From the NCBI GenBank assembly GCA_927349885.1, contig OV651830.1, positions 17,275,393 to 17,339,392 on the forward strand: DNA of 64,000 bases, in the 5' to 3' direction. This stretch comes from Psylliodes chrysocephalus (taxonomy: Eukaryota; Arthropoda; Insecta; Coleoptera; Chrysomelidae). Below the pieces are notes generated by a model. It did no database searches, was not told where the DNA came from, and worked only from the letters and a program-made list of their open reading frames with translations. Shown one piece after another: positions 21,638-32,340 of the stretch. A program made the position numbers and the translations under genes. Numbering within the stretch: position 1 is the stretch's first letter; each line of letters starts with the position of its first letter.

Positions 21638-21676
21638 AGAAATGTGTAGGTCAATATAATACGACATTTAAGTGAA
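21638..21676 (+). pseudogene. older DD82E transposase relic, right piece
   Basis: Reads KCVGQYNTTFK before a stop. Removing the 2,146-bp element and one TA joins this in frame with WAQV at 19489, giving the expected AQVK motif. The older copy was therefore still readable across this point when hit. Confidence 0.65.
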
Positions 21677-22749
21677 AAGATGTAGAAGCATATGGTAGCG
21701 GGGCCCTAAAAGATTTTTTTACTTGTGTATTTTGAGTTACACATTTATGTCTACAATTACTGTATTTAAATATGTATGGCCATATCTTATTTTTTCTCTT
21801 TGTTCGGTATATAATAACATAAAAATCATTGATTACTTTCAATAAAAGTAATTGTAAGAAATTTAAAAATATATAATATAGTATAAATCAAAATATAACG
21901 TTTATTTTCTTAATTTTAATATTAATTATCATCATTTAAAGGTAATTAAAGTTAATCATGTTGTTATCTATATTTAAAAAAAAATGATTTGACTAAAACA
22001 ATTTAAATTATTCCACATTCTATTTCATTTTGTTCTGATGGGTATAATCTTTATTTCTATCAGTAAAAGAAAAAAAAAAAGAAAAATTATGCGTTGAATG
22101 GGCACACTGAATAAACACATAAATCTAGCTACACGAACGTGATAATTATATATTCCATTTCTGGTACAAGACCTGAAAGATCTAGTTTTGTTGTTTAATT
22201 ACATTTAATAATGACTAAATTAATAAACTTCAATACACAAAGAATTTTTTTTACCAGCTAACTGTTGATGCTAAATGTTTTTCTCTTCAAATTGCATTGT
22301 TCTCTAATATAATTTTTAATTGTTTTATTTTCTCACGTAAAGTTTGAATTGGTTTATTTTTCACAAATCTGAAATTATTAAGCAAGGTTTTTTCCATAAT
22401 GGTTATTATAAATCCATTGTTATTTAAAAGTTGGAGTAATTATTTAATTTCCTAGGAGGTTGTTTGAAGGCTTAATTTAGACGCATATCTGATCGGAATC
22501 TTTAAATAATGAATTAAACAAATTATATGGATGCCTAAAACCTAAAATATGCGAGATTATATTTGTTTTGATGCTTTTTCTAATACCATATAATTTATAG
22601 ACTTTGTAGGTACTTATAAATTTTGTTTTTCAAACAAAGACAACAACCAAAATAACTTTAAATATGACATTTTAACCTCCTAAATGTAGATCTACTGTAC
22701 GAGATTTGGCATTTAATTAATGGATCAAACGACTTACCTGAAGGAAGTT
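21677..22749. other. AT-rich stretch, nothing recognised
   Basis: No motif-bearing frame, RNA gene or strong repeat seen on either strand. Confidence 0.45.
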
Positions 22750-22985
22750 CGATCCTAATTATGCGAACATCCTTGTTAGTGGAAATAAAGACAATCATTT
22801 AGTATACGTATGTTACGCCGCTGACCTACATGTTCAGATTTAAAATTTATTCTATATCGCTGCCTGCCCAAATTAATCATTACCTATTGTGGAGCCTAGG
22901 AGTTTGGGTTTAAAAAAAATATACACTAACATGGTGGAGGTGGGACTTTATTTCCACTAACAAGAATGATAAAATAAAAATCGGC
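22750..22985. repeat. inverted repeat, 19-bp perfect core
   Basis: CTTGTTAGTGGAAATAAAG near 22771 and its exact inverse near 22948 enclose about 160 bp. Surrounding bases match weakly. Possibly a small nonautonomous element. The segment also holds a GTAAGT donor-like site on the minus strand (about 22733). Confidence 0.5.
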
Positions 22986-23108
22986 CTAAACGTAGGCACT
23001 GGATACATCCATATTGAAAACACAGGCAGTCATATGGCGGATTTAATGTATTCAAAGATTTACATCAATATCCAATATAGCCTTTTAAAATAATAAAAAT
23101 TCATTTAC

Positions 23109-23190
23109 CAGATTGGTTTAATTTTTTACTGATCTTTTCCCATGCTTTGTTTTTCAACAATTGAAACAAATTGAGCATTAAATTCCGGAT
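23109..23190 (-). CDS. possible exon of a Myb/SANT-like DNA-binding protein
   Basis: Minus-strand frame ending KNKAWEKISKKLNQS at a GTAAAT donor (23107-23108). The KNKAWEKISKKLN pattern is typical of Myb/SANT-like (trihelix or MADF-type) domains that continue into a second exon. I could not find that second exon with confidence to the left. A GC-richer block at 23220-23450 lies upstream on this strand and could be a promoter. The assignment rests on about 15 residues. Confidence 0.25.
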
Positions 23191-23724
23191 TGACTTTCAT
23201 TTAATAGGTACGTATACAAATACACACCAAAATACAACTACCGGCCTTCTGACGTGGCAAGAAAATAGAAGCGTTCTATTTTTATTGCAGTCGCATGCTA
23301 GGTGGCACAACATACACGTTGCGCGCCTTGTCACTTTGATGGGTTCCTGTTTATTTGTTTACGTTTGTTCAATTTGCCGCAGCATGCTAGATGCGTGCGA
23401 CTTGCTATATCATACGCCATACCATAAACCACGTTACTTCGGTGGGCTCCCTACCTAAGAGGAAACATCCTTTGGTGAAAGCTCTTTTGTGTTTTAAAGA
23501 TTAATTAAAAACCTTTAACATATCTTAGGACTTTCTTATCATTAGTTAAGTTAGCCCACATGTTTTACAAATTTATTCAGTCTACCAACAATCTTTCTTA
23601 CCTTCCTTAATAACTTCTTCTCCCCTCTCGGTTTTTCTGAATACTTGTTGGTTCGCCCTTTGGGTTTTGTATTTTGCCTGCTCTTTCTTCGACGATATCA
23701 TGATATTTTTGTACCGAAAGGAGA
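23191..23724. other. GC-richer non-coding block
   Basis: 23270-23450 is less AT-rich than its surroundings, with CpG-containing words (GCGCGCC, TGACGTGGC) and two GCATGCTAG copies. A 95-codon plus frame here (23171-23458) shows no domain. It may be the upstream region of the possible Myb/SANT-like exon, or unrelated. Confidence 0.3.
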
Positions 23725-24620
23725 AAAAACAAGGAAAATTCGCACAGGTAACGCCCAGGCCAATTCGCCAATCAGCTTGAAGATTACCAAAGGCCAAAAG
23801 AGAGGAAGCTGAAAGTATTGTTCAGGAAATAGAGAAAGTCATGGTTATAGAATTTTCCACCAGCCCATGGGTTTCTCCGGTAGTCCTGGTAAAAAGTATT
23901 ACTACAAGGTTCTGTGTTAGTTGAACAATCTAAAGAAGAAAAATAGTTATATCTGCCTCAAATCGAGGATACTTAGGACACTTTGGCTGGAAGTAAACTA
24001 TGTTTTATTGTTGACTTGAAGTCGGGATACTGGCAGGTGGAAATGGATCCAGAAGACAAAAAATACAGCTTTTACTACCGGATCTGGATTGTGGCCTCCG
24101 CGACATTTGAAAGACTTATGGAAAATGTATTGAAAAAATTATCCTGGAAAACATGCCTTGTGTATATAGACATCATAGACTTGTGGAAGACATTTAATGA
24201 ACATTCAAAGAAATTAAAAGATGTCTATAAAAGACTTCAAGCTTCCCAACTGATGCTAGGTCCCAAGAAATGTCAGCTATTTCAAAATAAAATTAATTAC
24301 CTGGGTCATATATTCAGCAAGGATGGCGTATCCACAACCAACTGATAAACTTTAAATAAGAAGTTTTCTTGTTCTCTTACGTACTACTGAAGATTCATAA
24401 AGAAGTTCGCAGATGTTGCTTAGTGCTTTCACAGATTCAGGGCGGAAAAGGAAGAATACTGGGCAAAATTACTGTGTCACCAGAAGAGAACTTCTGGCAG
24501 TTATGAAACACTTCTACCAATACCTATATGAAAGAAAATTTTTAATTCATACCGACCATGCAGTCCCGGAAGATCAAATGGCCGGATAGCTTGAACGACT
24601 TCAAAAGTACAACTTTCATT
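23725..24620 (+). pseudogene. Ty3/gypsy pol relic (RT to RNase H)
   Basis: Plus-strand reading with stops and indels: RPIRQ, AKREEAESIVQEIEKV, FSTSPWVSPVVLVK, AGSKLCFIVDLKSGYWQVEM, TFERLMENVLKKLSWKTCLV, QLFQNKINYLGHIFSKDGVS, then RNase H words (VTRRELLAV, HFYQYLYERKFLIHTDHA). The RT active-site box reads YIDIID where the family has YxDDII: one Asp codon is missing. The fingers segment YRKLN is also lost. Order and motifs are those of gypsy pol. It is non-functional and truncated at both ends. Confidence 0.8.
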
Positions 24621-24621
24621 C

Positions 24622-24952
24622 CATATTGGTAGAAGTGATCCACGCATGTCACAATTGCCAGGAGTTCTCTACTCGTGACGCAGTAATTTCGCTCAGGTTT
24701 CGAGAGCACTTTATTAAAATAACTCATTACTCACTGAATCTGTGGAAGCACTCCTCCAATTCCCACATCAGTATCCAGAATCAATTTTCCCTCTGGTGGT
24801 GGGTAGCTCGTATTGGCGCTGTTGTTACCTACTTCTTTAATGTTTCAAAGACAGTTTGACAGCCAAATACTTTCGCTTTTTCTGTAACTCGTGTTACTGG
24901 CTTAACAATATCTACGAACTTCCTAATGAATCTTTGATAGTACGTACAAACC
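24622..24952 (-). pseudogene. second Ty3/gypsy pol relic, opposite strand
   Basis: Minus-strand reading: WVCTYYQRFIRKFVDIVKPV, TRVTEKAKVF, then KLILDTDVGIGGVL and YFNKVLSKPERNYCVTSREL with LAIV. This is the connection and RNase H segment of gypsy pol. It meets the plus-strand relic tail to tail at about 24620. Both relics end in the same RNase H region, so they may be one element rearranged by inversion or two related fragments. Confidence 0.75.
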
Positions 24953-25187
24953 CAACGTTCTAGTCGAGTTTTGTCGTTCGGCAGTGGGCCAGACCTAACT
25001 GCGCGGTAAAGTAAATAAGCAACAGGGTCGGTTTTAGGCGATCGCACGATAATATCCATAAAAAATTGTGTGGGCTGATTTGGTAAGAAACCATTTTTAA
25101 TTGAGTGCATCATATCATCCCTGAAATAAATAATTTATTTCAAAATGTGAACGTCTATTTTCAATAATATTCGTGTACCATTTTCCA

Positions 25188-25275
25188 CCAAAGACAGATT
25201 AGCCAAAGAGGTGCAATTGAGTGGCCGGTAAGATCTCCTAACTTGATTCCAATTGATTTTTTTTTAATTTTCTGA
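25188..25275 (+). pseudogene. DUF4817-mariner transposase scrap
   Basis: Reads QRGAIEWPVRSPNLIPIDFF, matching the third-Asp box of the mariner C type (WPARSPDLTPLDFFLWG) with the catalytic Asp changed to Asn. Nothing else of this copy is visible. Just beyond (25290-25330) a GGTCCGGCCC-type GC-rich stretch resembles a hAT terminus. Confidence 0.6.
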
Positions 25276-26418
25276 ATCACGGGCAGGATTGAAGTTGGTG
25301 AAGGGCTGGGTCCGGCCCAGGGGCCGTAGGTTACCCACATATGCTGTATAACGACATTGTATTAACAAAAAGAAATATTCTTAAAATATAAATCAATTTT
25401 TTAACTACAAATTATATTTTTTCTCAGTATAATAAATATAAAACAGCAATCTTCCAAAAATCTAAATTTATACTAAAAATTTTGGACACTATACAGGGTG
25501 TTATTGAAATACACGTACATATTAAAATAGGGAATAGTATGTAATGACCAAAAACGATTGGCACCAATTTTAACTTCAAATTTTAAAATTTAAATATTGG
25601 GGAAGAGTCCCCTTTTCCGACCTACTAGTTTCCATATTTAAAGAAGTAAAATAAATCGAAATTGAACTTACCCATAGAAATTGCACTGTTGCCGTAGCAG
25701 AACCAATTAATTCAAAATAAAGTTTATTACAGTAATTGTTCAAAATGCCGTCCATTATTATTTACACACACTTGCAATCGTCTTTCCAAAGAACTTTGAA
25801 CATTAGAAATTAGTCTTGGATTTTGTCGTAGTTCCTCGGCTACCGCATTAACTTTATTGGTTAATTGTTCAACACTAATAATAGGTTCATTATAAACCAG
25901 TTGTTTCATGTGACCCCACAAAAATAAATCGCATGGATTTAAGTCCGGAGATCTCGGAGGCCACTTAGTAGGTCCATTTCTGCCTATCCACTTTTGAGGA
26001 AATCTAATGTTCAAAAACTGCCGTACGTTTAAATCAAAGTGAGGAGGAGCGCCATCTAGTAGGTACCACATCCGTTGCCTTAATTGTAACGGTATCTCTT
26101 CTAGGAGTACTGGCAAAATATCTTCTAAAAAGTGGAGATATTCTGGCCCATTTAATCTGTTCGGGAGAACATAAGGCCCGATTAAATACTGATCTATTAT
26201 GCCAGCCCAAACATTTATTGAAAATTTTCTTTGATGCCCAGTTTCCCTAATGGCGTGAGGATTTTCATCACTCCAAATATGCGTATTGTGCATATTGAAC
26301 ACGCCATCACGAGTGAATGAAGCCTCGTCAGTATACAATAATATTTTTAGAAAATCAGGAATATCAACACATTTTTGAATCATCCATTCACAAAACTCCA
26401 CTCTCTTTTCTTCATCAC

Positions 26419-29260
26419 GTTTTCTACTTTTTACCAAAACGTTCGAGGTCTCAAATCTAAAATCTCTACTATTTTCAAAAACTCATTAATTTGCGAAAAC
26501 GACATCGTTTGTTTAACGGAAACCTGGCTGAATAAAACTGTTTTCGATTCTGAACTTTTTTGTGATAAATACGTTGTATATCGTCGGGACCGTGAAGAAT
26601 CAGCTTGTGTCAAAACAGAAGGAGGAGGAGTCCTGATAGCTGTCGACAAAAAATACCAAAGTGTTTCACGTCAAGACTGGTATTCCGATGCAGAGGACCT
26701 GTGGGTTACAGTAACTAATAATAATCTGAAATTTCACATGGGATGTGCGTATATCCCTCCGGGTGATTTAGTGGCGCTAACGAATTTTTGTTCGAAAGTG
26801 TGTGATATTTTTACAAATTATCCTAATGACGTAATAGTCATTACTGGAGACTTTAATTTGCCAAATATTAAATGGTCACTGGATAAAGTTAACAAAATGT
26901 ATGTTCCTCATAATTATAACGATCCAAGTTCAAGTTTATTTATAAATTCTATGTCTTTTAGTAACTTAATGCAATTTCAAAATTTTGAAAATTTTTCAGG
27001 AAATGTTCTCGATTTAATACTCAGTAACAAACTTAACATAAATAATATTTGTAAATCTGATTTTCCACTAGTAAAAGAAGATCGATCACATACCACGTTA
27101 GAATTCACAATTTCTATTTCAGGAGATAAAAAAATGCCACAGAGTAACACATTCAAACAATATAACTTTTGTAAAGCAAATTATCAATCTATTAATAATG
27201 CCTTGTTGGCAATAAATTGGGATATAAAATTTAACAATTTAAATACCAGTCAATGTACAAATATATTCTATTCTCTATTAAATGATCTAATTGAAGAACA
27301 TGTCCCGAAAAATTCAAAATCTTATAAAAAATTTCTATCATGGTATACTCTTGAAACAATTAAAGTCCTAAAGGAAAAGAAAAAATATCATTCTTTATGG
27401 AAAAGGTATGAAAATAAATTAGATTTTCTAACTTTCAAATTATTGCGAGGGCGATCCAAATACCTCATTTCTCAAGATTATGCAAAATACATTAAAACTT
27501 GTGAGAGTAGCATTTCAGAAAACCCTAAAATGTTATGGCAGTTTATAAAATCAAAAAGGAAAAATCCTGATACTATTTCATTTCTTAAAAATAACAATAA
27601 TTTAGTCACCGATATCAAAGATGTCTGCAATATTTTTGCAAACTACTTTTTATCATCTTTTAACTCTACTAATTCAAAAATTTCCTTACATGAATTTGAC
27701 AAAACACATCACGGGCATCATATAAAGAACTATCACATTGACGAACATAGAATCATAGAAAAAATCAAAAACTTACCTAATAAAGCAGCAGGCCCTGATA
27801 ATATTCATACTAATTTGATAAAAAATTGCGTTGTTGGTTTATCCCGGCCATTATTTTTAATTTTTAATAAATCTCTATGTGAGGGGCATTTTCCTGAGAT
27901 ATGGAAAACTGCTCATGTTATCCCTATACACAAATCTGGTGACAAACACTTAGTAGAAAATTTTAGGCCAATATCTAAATTATGTATTATTGCAAAATTA
28001 TTTGAATCTTTAATTTTTGATTTTCTTTTCTTTGACGTTATTAATATACTCAACGATGAACAGCATGGTTTTATAAAACAACGGTCTGTAGACACGAATC
28101 TCTTCATATATTCTGAATACATTTTGAGTAATCTAAACAACAGACTTCAGGTGGATTCTATCTACACTGATTTCAGCAAAGCTTTCGATAAACTTGATCA
28201 CGGTATCTTATTAAAAAAATTATCTGAAGTTGGTGTAGATAGAAACCTTCTGAAATGGTTTCTATCTTACCTCAGTGACCGTTGCCAAGCTGTATCCGTC
28301 GGTAACTGTTTATCGTCTTATTCAAAAGTCTGTTCCGGAGTCCCGCAGGGCTCCCATCTTGGACCCCTCTTGTTTAATATTTATGTGAATGATATATCAA
28401 CCTGCTTTAAATCTGCACGTTTTCTTATGTATGCTGACGATTTAAAAATTTACCACACCATAAATAATATCGCTGATTGTGTCTTAATACAAAATGACCT
28501 TGACCGACTCTATAAATACTGTCAAGATAATAGTTTATTTTTAAACCTGAATAAATGCTTCCAAATAAGCTTTAGTCGCAATATTAATCTGATAAAATTT
28601 CAGTATAACTTAAATATTAACTCTGTATCTGATATTAAGGATTTAGGTATAATTTTTGACTCAAAAATGTTATTCAACCAACACATAGAATATGTCACAA
28701 ATAAGGCAAATAAAATGCTGGGATTTATCATGCGTTCTTCTTTTGATTTTACAAATATAAACACTCTTCGTTCACTTTATATGGCATACGTTAATAGCGT
28801 ATTAAGCTATGGTTCGGTTATTTGGAATCCGCAATATAATGTCTACATTAACTGTTTGGAAAATATACAATATAAATTTATAAAATTTGTTCATAAAAAA
28901 ACCCTTTCACAATATACAGAAGACTTAACATTTACGCAACATAAAATGAACCTAATTCCACTTTATAACAGAAGGAAAATTACAGACATTACTTTTACAT
29001 ATAAAGTTTGTAACAATTTAGTAAATTCAATTCCCATTAATAGCATGATTAATTATAACGTTTCTTTTTATAATACCCGAAGCAATAATTTGTTTTACTC
29101 AGATACAAGTAATACTAATTACTTTAAAAATTCTCCTTTACATAGGTGTATTAAAACTCTCGACACAATAATGAACGTACTAGAAGTTGATATTTTTTCT
29201 ATTTCCGAAAGTGCATTCAAAAATTGCTTAAAAAAACACTTTTTGTCTAGTGTACCTTAA
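26419..29260 (+). CDS. LINE ORF2: AP endonuclease plus reverse transcriptase, 5'-truncated
   Basis: About 946 codons open from the truncation point to TAA at 29260. Upstream codons in the same frame back to 26375 belong to mariner B antisense and are accidental. N-terminal endonuclease: YQNVRGLKSK, LTETWL, VIVITGDFNLPN, then DRSHTTLEF where SDH is usual. RT: IYTDFSKAFDKLDHGILLKK, SGVPQGSHLGPLLFNIYVND and the catalytic box FLMYADDLKIY, then a conserved C-terminal region (YVNSVLSYGSVIWNP). Copying would need an RNA and the missing 5' part with ORF1, so this copy is incomplete although its RT is open. Confidence 0.9.
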
Positions 29261-29507
29261 AATCTTAAATTACGACATATTTTTTAATGTAAAATTTTTG
29301 AATTTCTGTTATAATGCAATAACTTTAGTATTTTTTCTGTTCTCTTATTTCTTATTTCACATTTATTTCGTATCTAGTGTAATAATATTTTGTTATTAAT
29401 TAGGTTAAAGTTGTTTAGTTTAAACCCATTATGTAAGAAGCATTGGGAACACTTTTTTGGGTATGTCCTGTTTGTGTTCCAAACAAAATAAATAAATAAA
29501 TAAATAA
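26419..29507 (+). mobile_element. 5'-truncated jockey/CR1-type LINE, 3.09 kb
   Basis: Bounded by the 5-bp duplication ATCAC (26414-26418 and 29508-29512). The 3' end is an (AAAT)n tail, and the 5' end is truncated at the start of the endonuclease domain. It lies in mariner B in the opposite orientation to the transposase. An almost undamaged 2.8-kb frame marks it as recent. Confidence 0.9.
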
Positions 29508-30391
29508 ATCACCTAGATATAAGGCCTGGACTTTTTGAATGTGATAAGGATGTAAACCTTGTTCTTTAAGTGTCCGCCACACAACAAATGAGGACACTCC
29601 AATTTCAAGACCTAGTCTTCTACAACTTAATTGAGGCCGGTTTTCAACAGCTTCCAATATTTCTTCTTCGGCCGCCAATGTTCTTTGTGTTCTTGTTCTC
29701 CCTCGATCTGCATTGACACTCTCAAATTTTCCATGGTCTCTTAGATGCTGAACAGTTGAAATAAACGTACGACAGTCCGGAATTCTCCGATTTGGAAACC
29801 GTTCGCGATACAGGATTTGTGCTTGCCGAGAATTTTCTCCAGCTGCCCCATAAACCAGCACTATATCCGTTAGTTCAATATTCGTAAATAGTGGCATCGT
29901 AAAAAAATATTTAAAAGTAATCGTAACAACACTTTTTACCAACTTGGAAATGACGCGCTCGTGTAAGCCAGATTCGTAAATCAACTAAAATTTTAATAAT
30001 CTATAGTTTCAAAAATGTATAGTTTAAAAACAATCATTTATCAAATATTCTAGTTTTTTGATAACGAGGGTAGTAAAAACCAGTCTTCGGAAATAGAAAT
30101 TAATTCGAAAATCTTGGCAACATGGTTATTTCTTACAAGACTAGTTTTCTTATCATCTGACAAAAACTTGCATATTAATTACTGTTGATGTTTAAAATAG
30201 GTAAATAAACCTAATTTATATAGGTCATCCTCAACATATCAGTGAAGTACGTTTGTTTTAGAATTAATTTTCAAAAATTAATAACTCCCTTAATAAGGGG
30301 TATTTTTAAAAAATAATATTTTTCTACATTCAGTGGGGATCTGCGCAATACCCAGTTTTAATATGTACGTGTATTTCAATAACACCCTGTA

Positions 30392-31249
30392 TATCTAAGT
30401 AAACAAAAATTTCTTCCACATTTAGCGAAATGTTAAATAGTTAGCCCCTCCTATAAGGTCGTACTTGGGCTGCACCTGCGATACTAGTTTATTACGCAAT
30501 TCCCGATAAAAATGTAATCGATTGGCAAATGTAAATTATAAAATCATTATAATAAAAAAAACTTGAAAAAATCCATAAATTTAACGGAATAGCAATTACC
30601 ATTCGTGGGTAAAACTTTTAGATAAATAAATTGTTGTGATTGTAAATTTCAAGGTAAAAGTGGCTTGTTTCAAGATCATAGCGACTTTTATTTTGTTTGT
30701 TGCAAGCAACAAAAGAATGGATTTGCCTATCACGGAAGTGTATTGGAGGATTTAATGGTTCATAAGTAAATCGAATTATAGGGACTAGAGGTACAAAATG
30801 CTGGCTGTTATTATCCTTTTGTCCTAATGAGCTATAATAATGCATTTTAATTTTTATTCATATTTATACTTTCTGCTGGATATTATTTATTTCCAATAAT
30901 TACAATATATAAACAAAGACACCGTCGATGTTCTAATTCAAAAAACAGCTAAGAGCACAGTTGTCAATCTGCAGAGTTAGGCGTTGAAATTTATAATTAC
31001 TAAACAATTTTGTTGCATTTATTGAACTGGTATCGAAACTCACTAAATTGTTATTTGGAGGTAAGCAAAAATTTCCAAAGAAATAATAAAGAACTATATT
31101 AGTGATTATTCAGAAAGCAGAAGAGATTAAAGGAAGAAATCGATAGAAGGGGAACTACATAAAAGCAGTTTGATATCAGACCTGAAAAATTGACAAAACA
31201 TGCAGTAAAAAACATAAGAAAGTAAGTGGCAGATGAAGGCGAAAGGTGA
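30392..31249. other. no gene recognised
   Basis: AT-rich DNA between mariner B and an R1-like relic. Short frames only, no motif or clear repeat seen. Confidence 0.4.
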
Positions 31250-31650
31250 GTATTACTAAATTGCTAGACATAAGGAATGTATTCAATACAACCTCATAAG
31301 CTCTTAATCTAGAAGAAGTAAGGAAATAAGGCTTATCGACCAACATGCAAAACACACTAGGAAGTTTTCTGCTAGACAGTTAGATAGCGATAGATAAGGA
31401 AACGGTGAAAGTGATAGGGGGAGTGTCACAGTGGTCTGTACTGAGATTAACCATTTGAATTATCTTATGCAACAGGGCAATACAATCCAACAACCTAGAC
31501 ACTACGATATAAAAACTGTAAGCTTCATTAACGACCTAGTCATTTTGGTCAGAGGCGGCGGCGATTGGAAGCAGCAGGAACATATAGCAAACTTTAGGAG
31601 CATCACCAGCTGGCTAACAAGCCATAAGCTGGAACCAAACCCTCTGAGAT
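31250..31650 (+). pseudogene. R1-type LINE reverse transcriptase relic
   Basis: Plus-strand reading in shifting frames: KLLDIRNVFNTTS (family form LDVRNAFNT), GGVSQWSVL (family GVPQGSVLGP), VSFINDLVILVRGGG in place of the YADD box, and ITSWLTSHKLEPNP (family SWL..HGL.LAPEKT). Stops and shifts throughout, with catalytic residues lost. Very old. Confidence 0.55.
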
Positions 31651-32110
31651 GACGTTCAGCCCGAAGTTCCGGTATACCAGGTGTTGGGAGGGTCATTTTC
31701 GACGTGAAATTCGGATTCAGCGCTACAAAAAACCCTCAATAATGGTTTAGGGTTCGTCTTCTTCGATTGTGTGAGGAAAACCCTCGGAGATGACGTTTAG
31801 GGCCAGATTCCGGTGTACTAGGTGTTCAGAGGATCGTTTTCGACTCGAAATTTGAATTATATGCCCAAAAAATTACCCTAAAATGATTTTCGGGTTGTTT
31901 TTGGCGATCTTGTCAGGAAAATTCTTGGGGATGACGTCCATGTCTGCACACCAGGTGTCCGGGTGTTGTTCGCCGATGCCATACTTAAATTCAACGACCC
32001 AAGAAACCCTCTAGTGCCGAGTTTTTCTCCTTCCCCGCGTGAATTTCGGGAGAGTCCCACGGAGATGACGTTCATCGGTGTTCCTAAGCTCCAGGTTGGC
32101 TGTGGATCAA
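31640..32110. repeat. 141-bp tandem repeat, about 3.3 copies
   Basis: GATGACGT marks each unit at 31648, 31789, 31930 and 32064 (spacing 141, 141, 134). Units share TCCGGTxTACxAGGTGTT and TTTTCGAC words and are about 70 percent alike. GC content is higher than the surroundings. Confidence 0.75.
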
Positions 32111-32340
32111 TCTGACTCTTATTTACAAAGTTCTTTAATCTTCAACATTGCTCCTATATAAGTGAAAGCAATTTTGCAAATTCCACAGCTAAAATCTAGC
32201 TCTGATGCATCGTAGTAACGCAATTTGTGCCCAATTTTTCTTTTTTAACAGCACCCCTGTGCCATCTCCTAAAGAAAGACTAATCTTTCCATTGGAGTTG
32301 CGAATGTGAATCAGCATTTAAATCTCTTAAGAAATACTTC

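Larger units (their letters stand above)
25727..29897 (-). pseudogene. mariner B transposase, open except for LINE insertion
   Basis: N-terminal part from the ATG at 29897 (MPLFTNIELTDIVLVYG) to 29508, with DUF4817 helix-turn-helix (RERFPNRRIPDCRTF) and GLHPYHIQKVQALYLGD. The C-terminal part resumes at 26418 (EEKRVEFCEWMI) and runs to TAA at 25727, with LLYTDEASF, NVWAGII, YLLDGAPPHF and PPRSPDLNPCDLFLWG. I count 36 residues between the second and third Asp. The residue before the second Asp is Leu where relatives have Gln. Apart from the LINE and its 5-bp duplication I see no stop or frameshift, so it was intact when hit. Confidence 0.9.
25494..30389. mobile_element. mariner element B, interrupted by a LINE
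   Basis: Terminal repeats of about 33 bp, perfect over that length, start CAGGGTGTTATTGAAATACA. They are flanked by TA at 25492-25493 and 30390-30391. The unit is 4,896 bp, of which 3,089 bp is an inserted LINE, leaving about 1.8 kb, normal for an autonomous mariner. Confidence 0.9.

Noticed and set aside
26375..26418. First 15 codons of the LINE reading frame at 26375
   Set aside because: They lie upstream of the LINE insertion point defined by the ATCAC duplication and are antisense to the mariner B transposase.
31502..32075. Two minus-strand frames (31502-31696, 31878-32075)
   Set aside because: Shadows over an R1-like relic and the 141-bp tandem repeat, without motifs.
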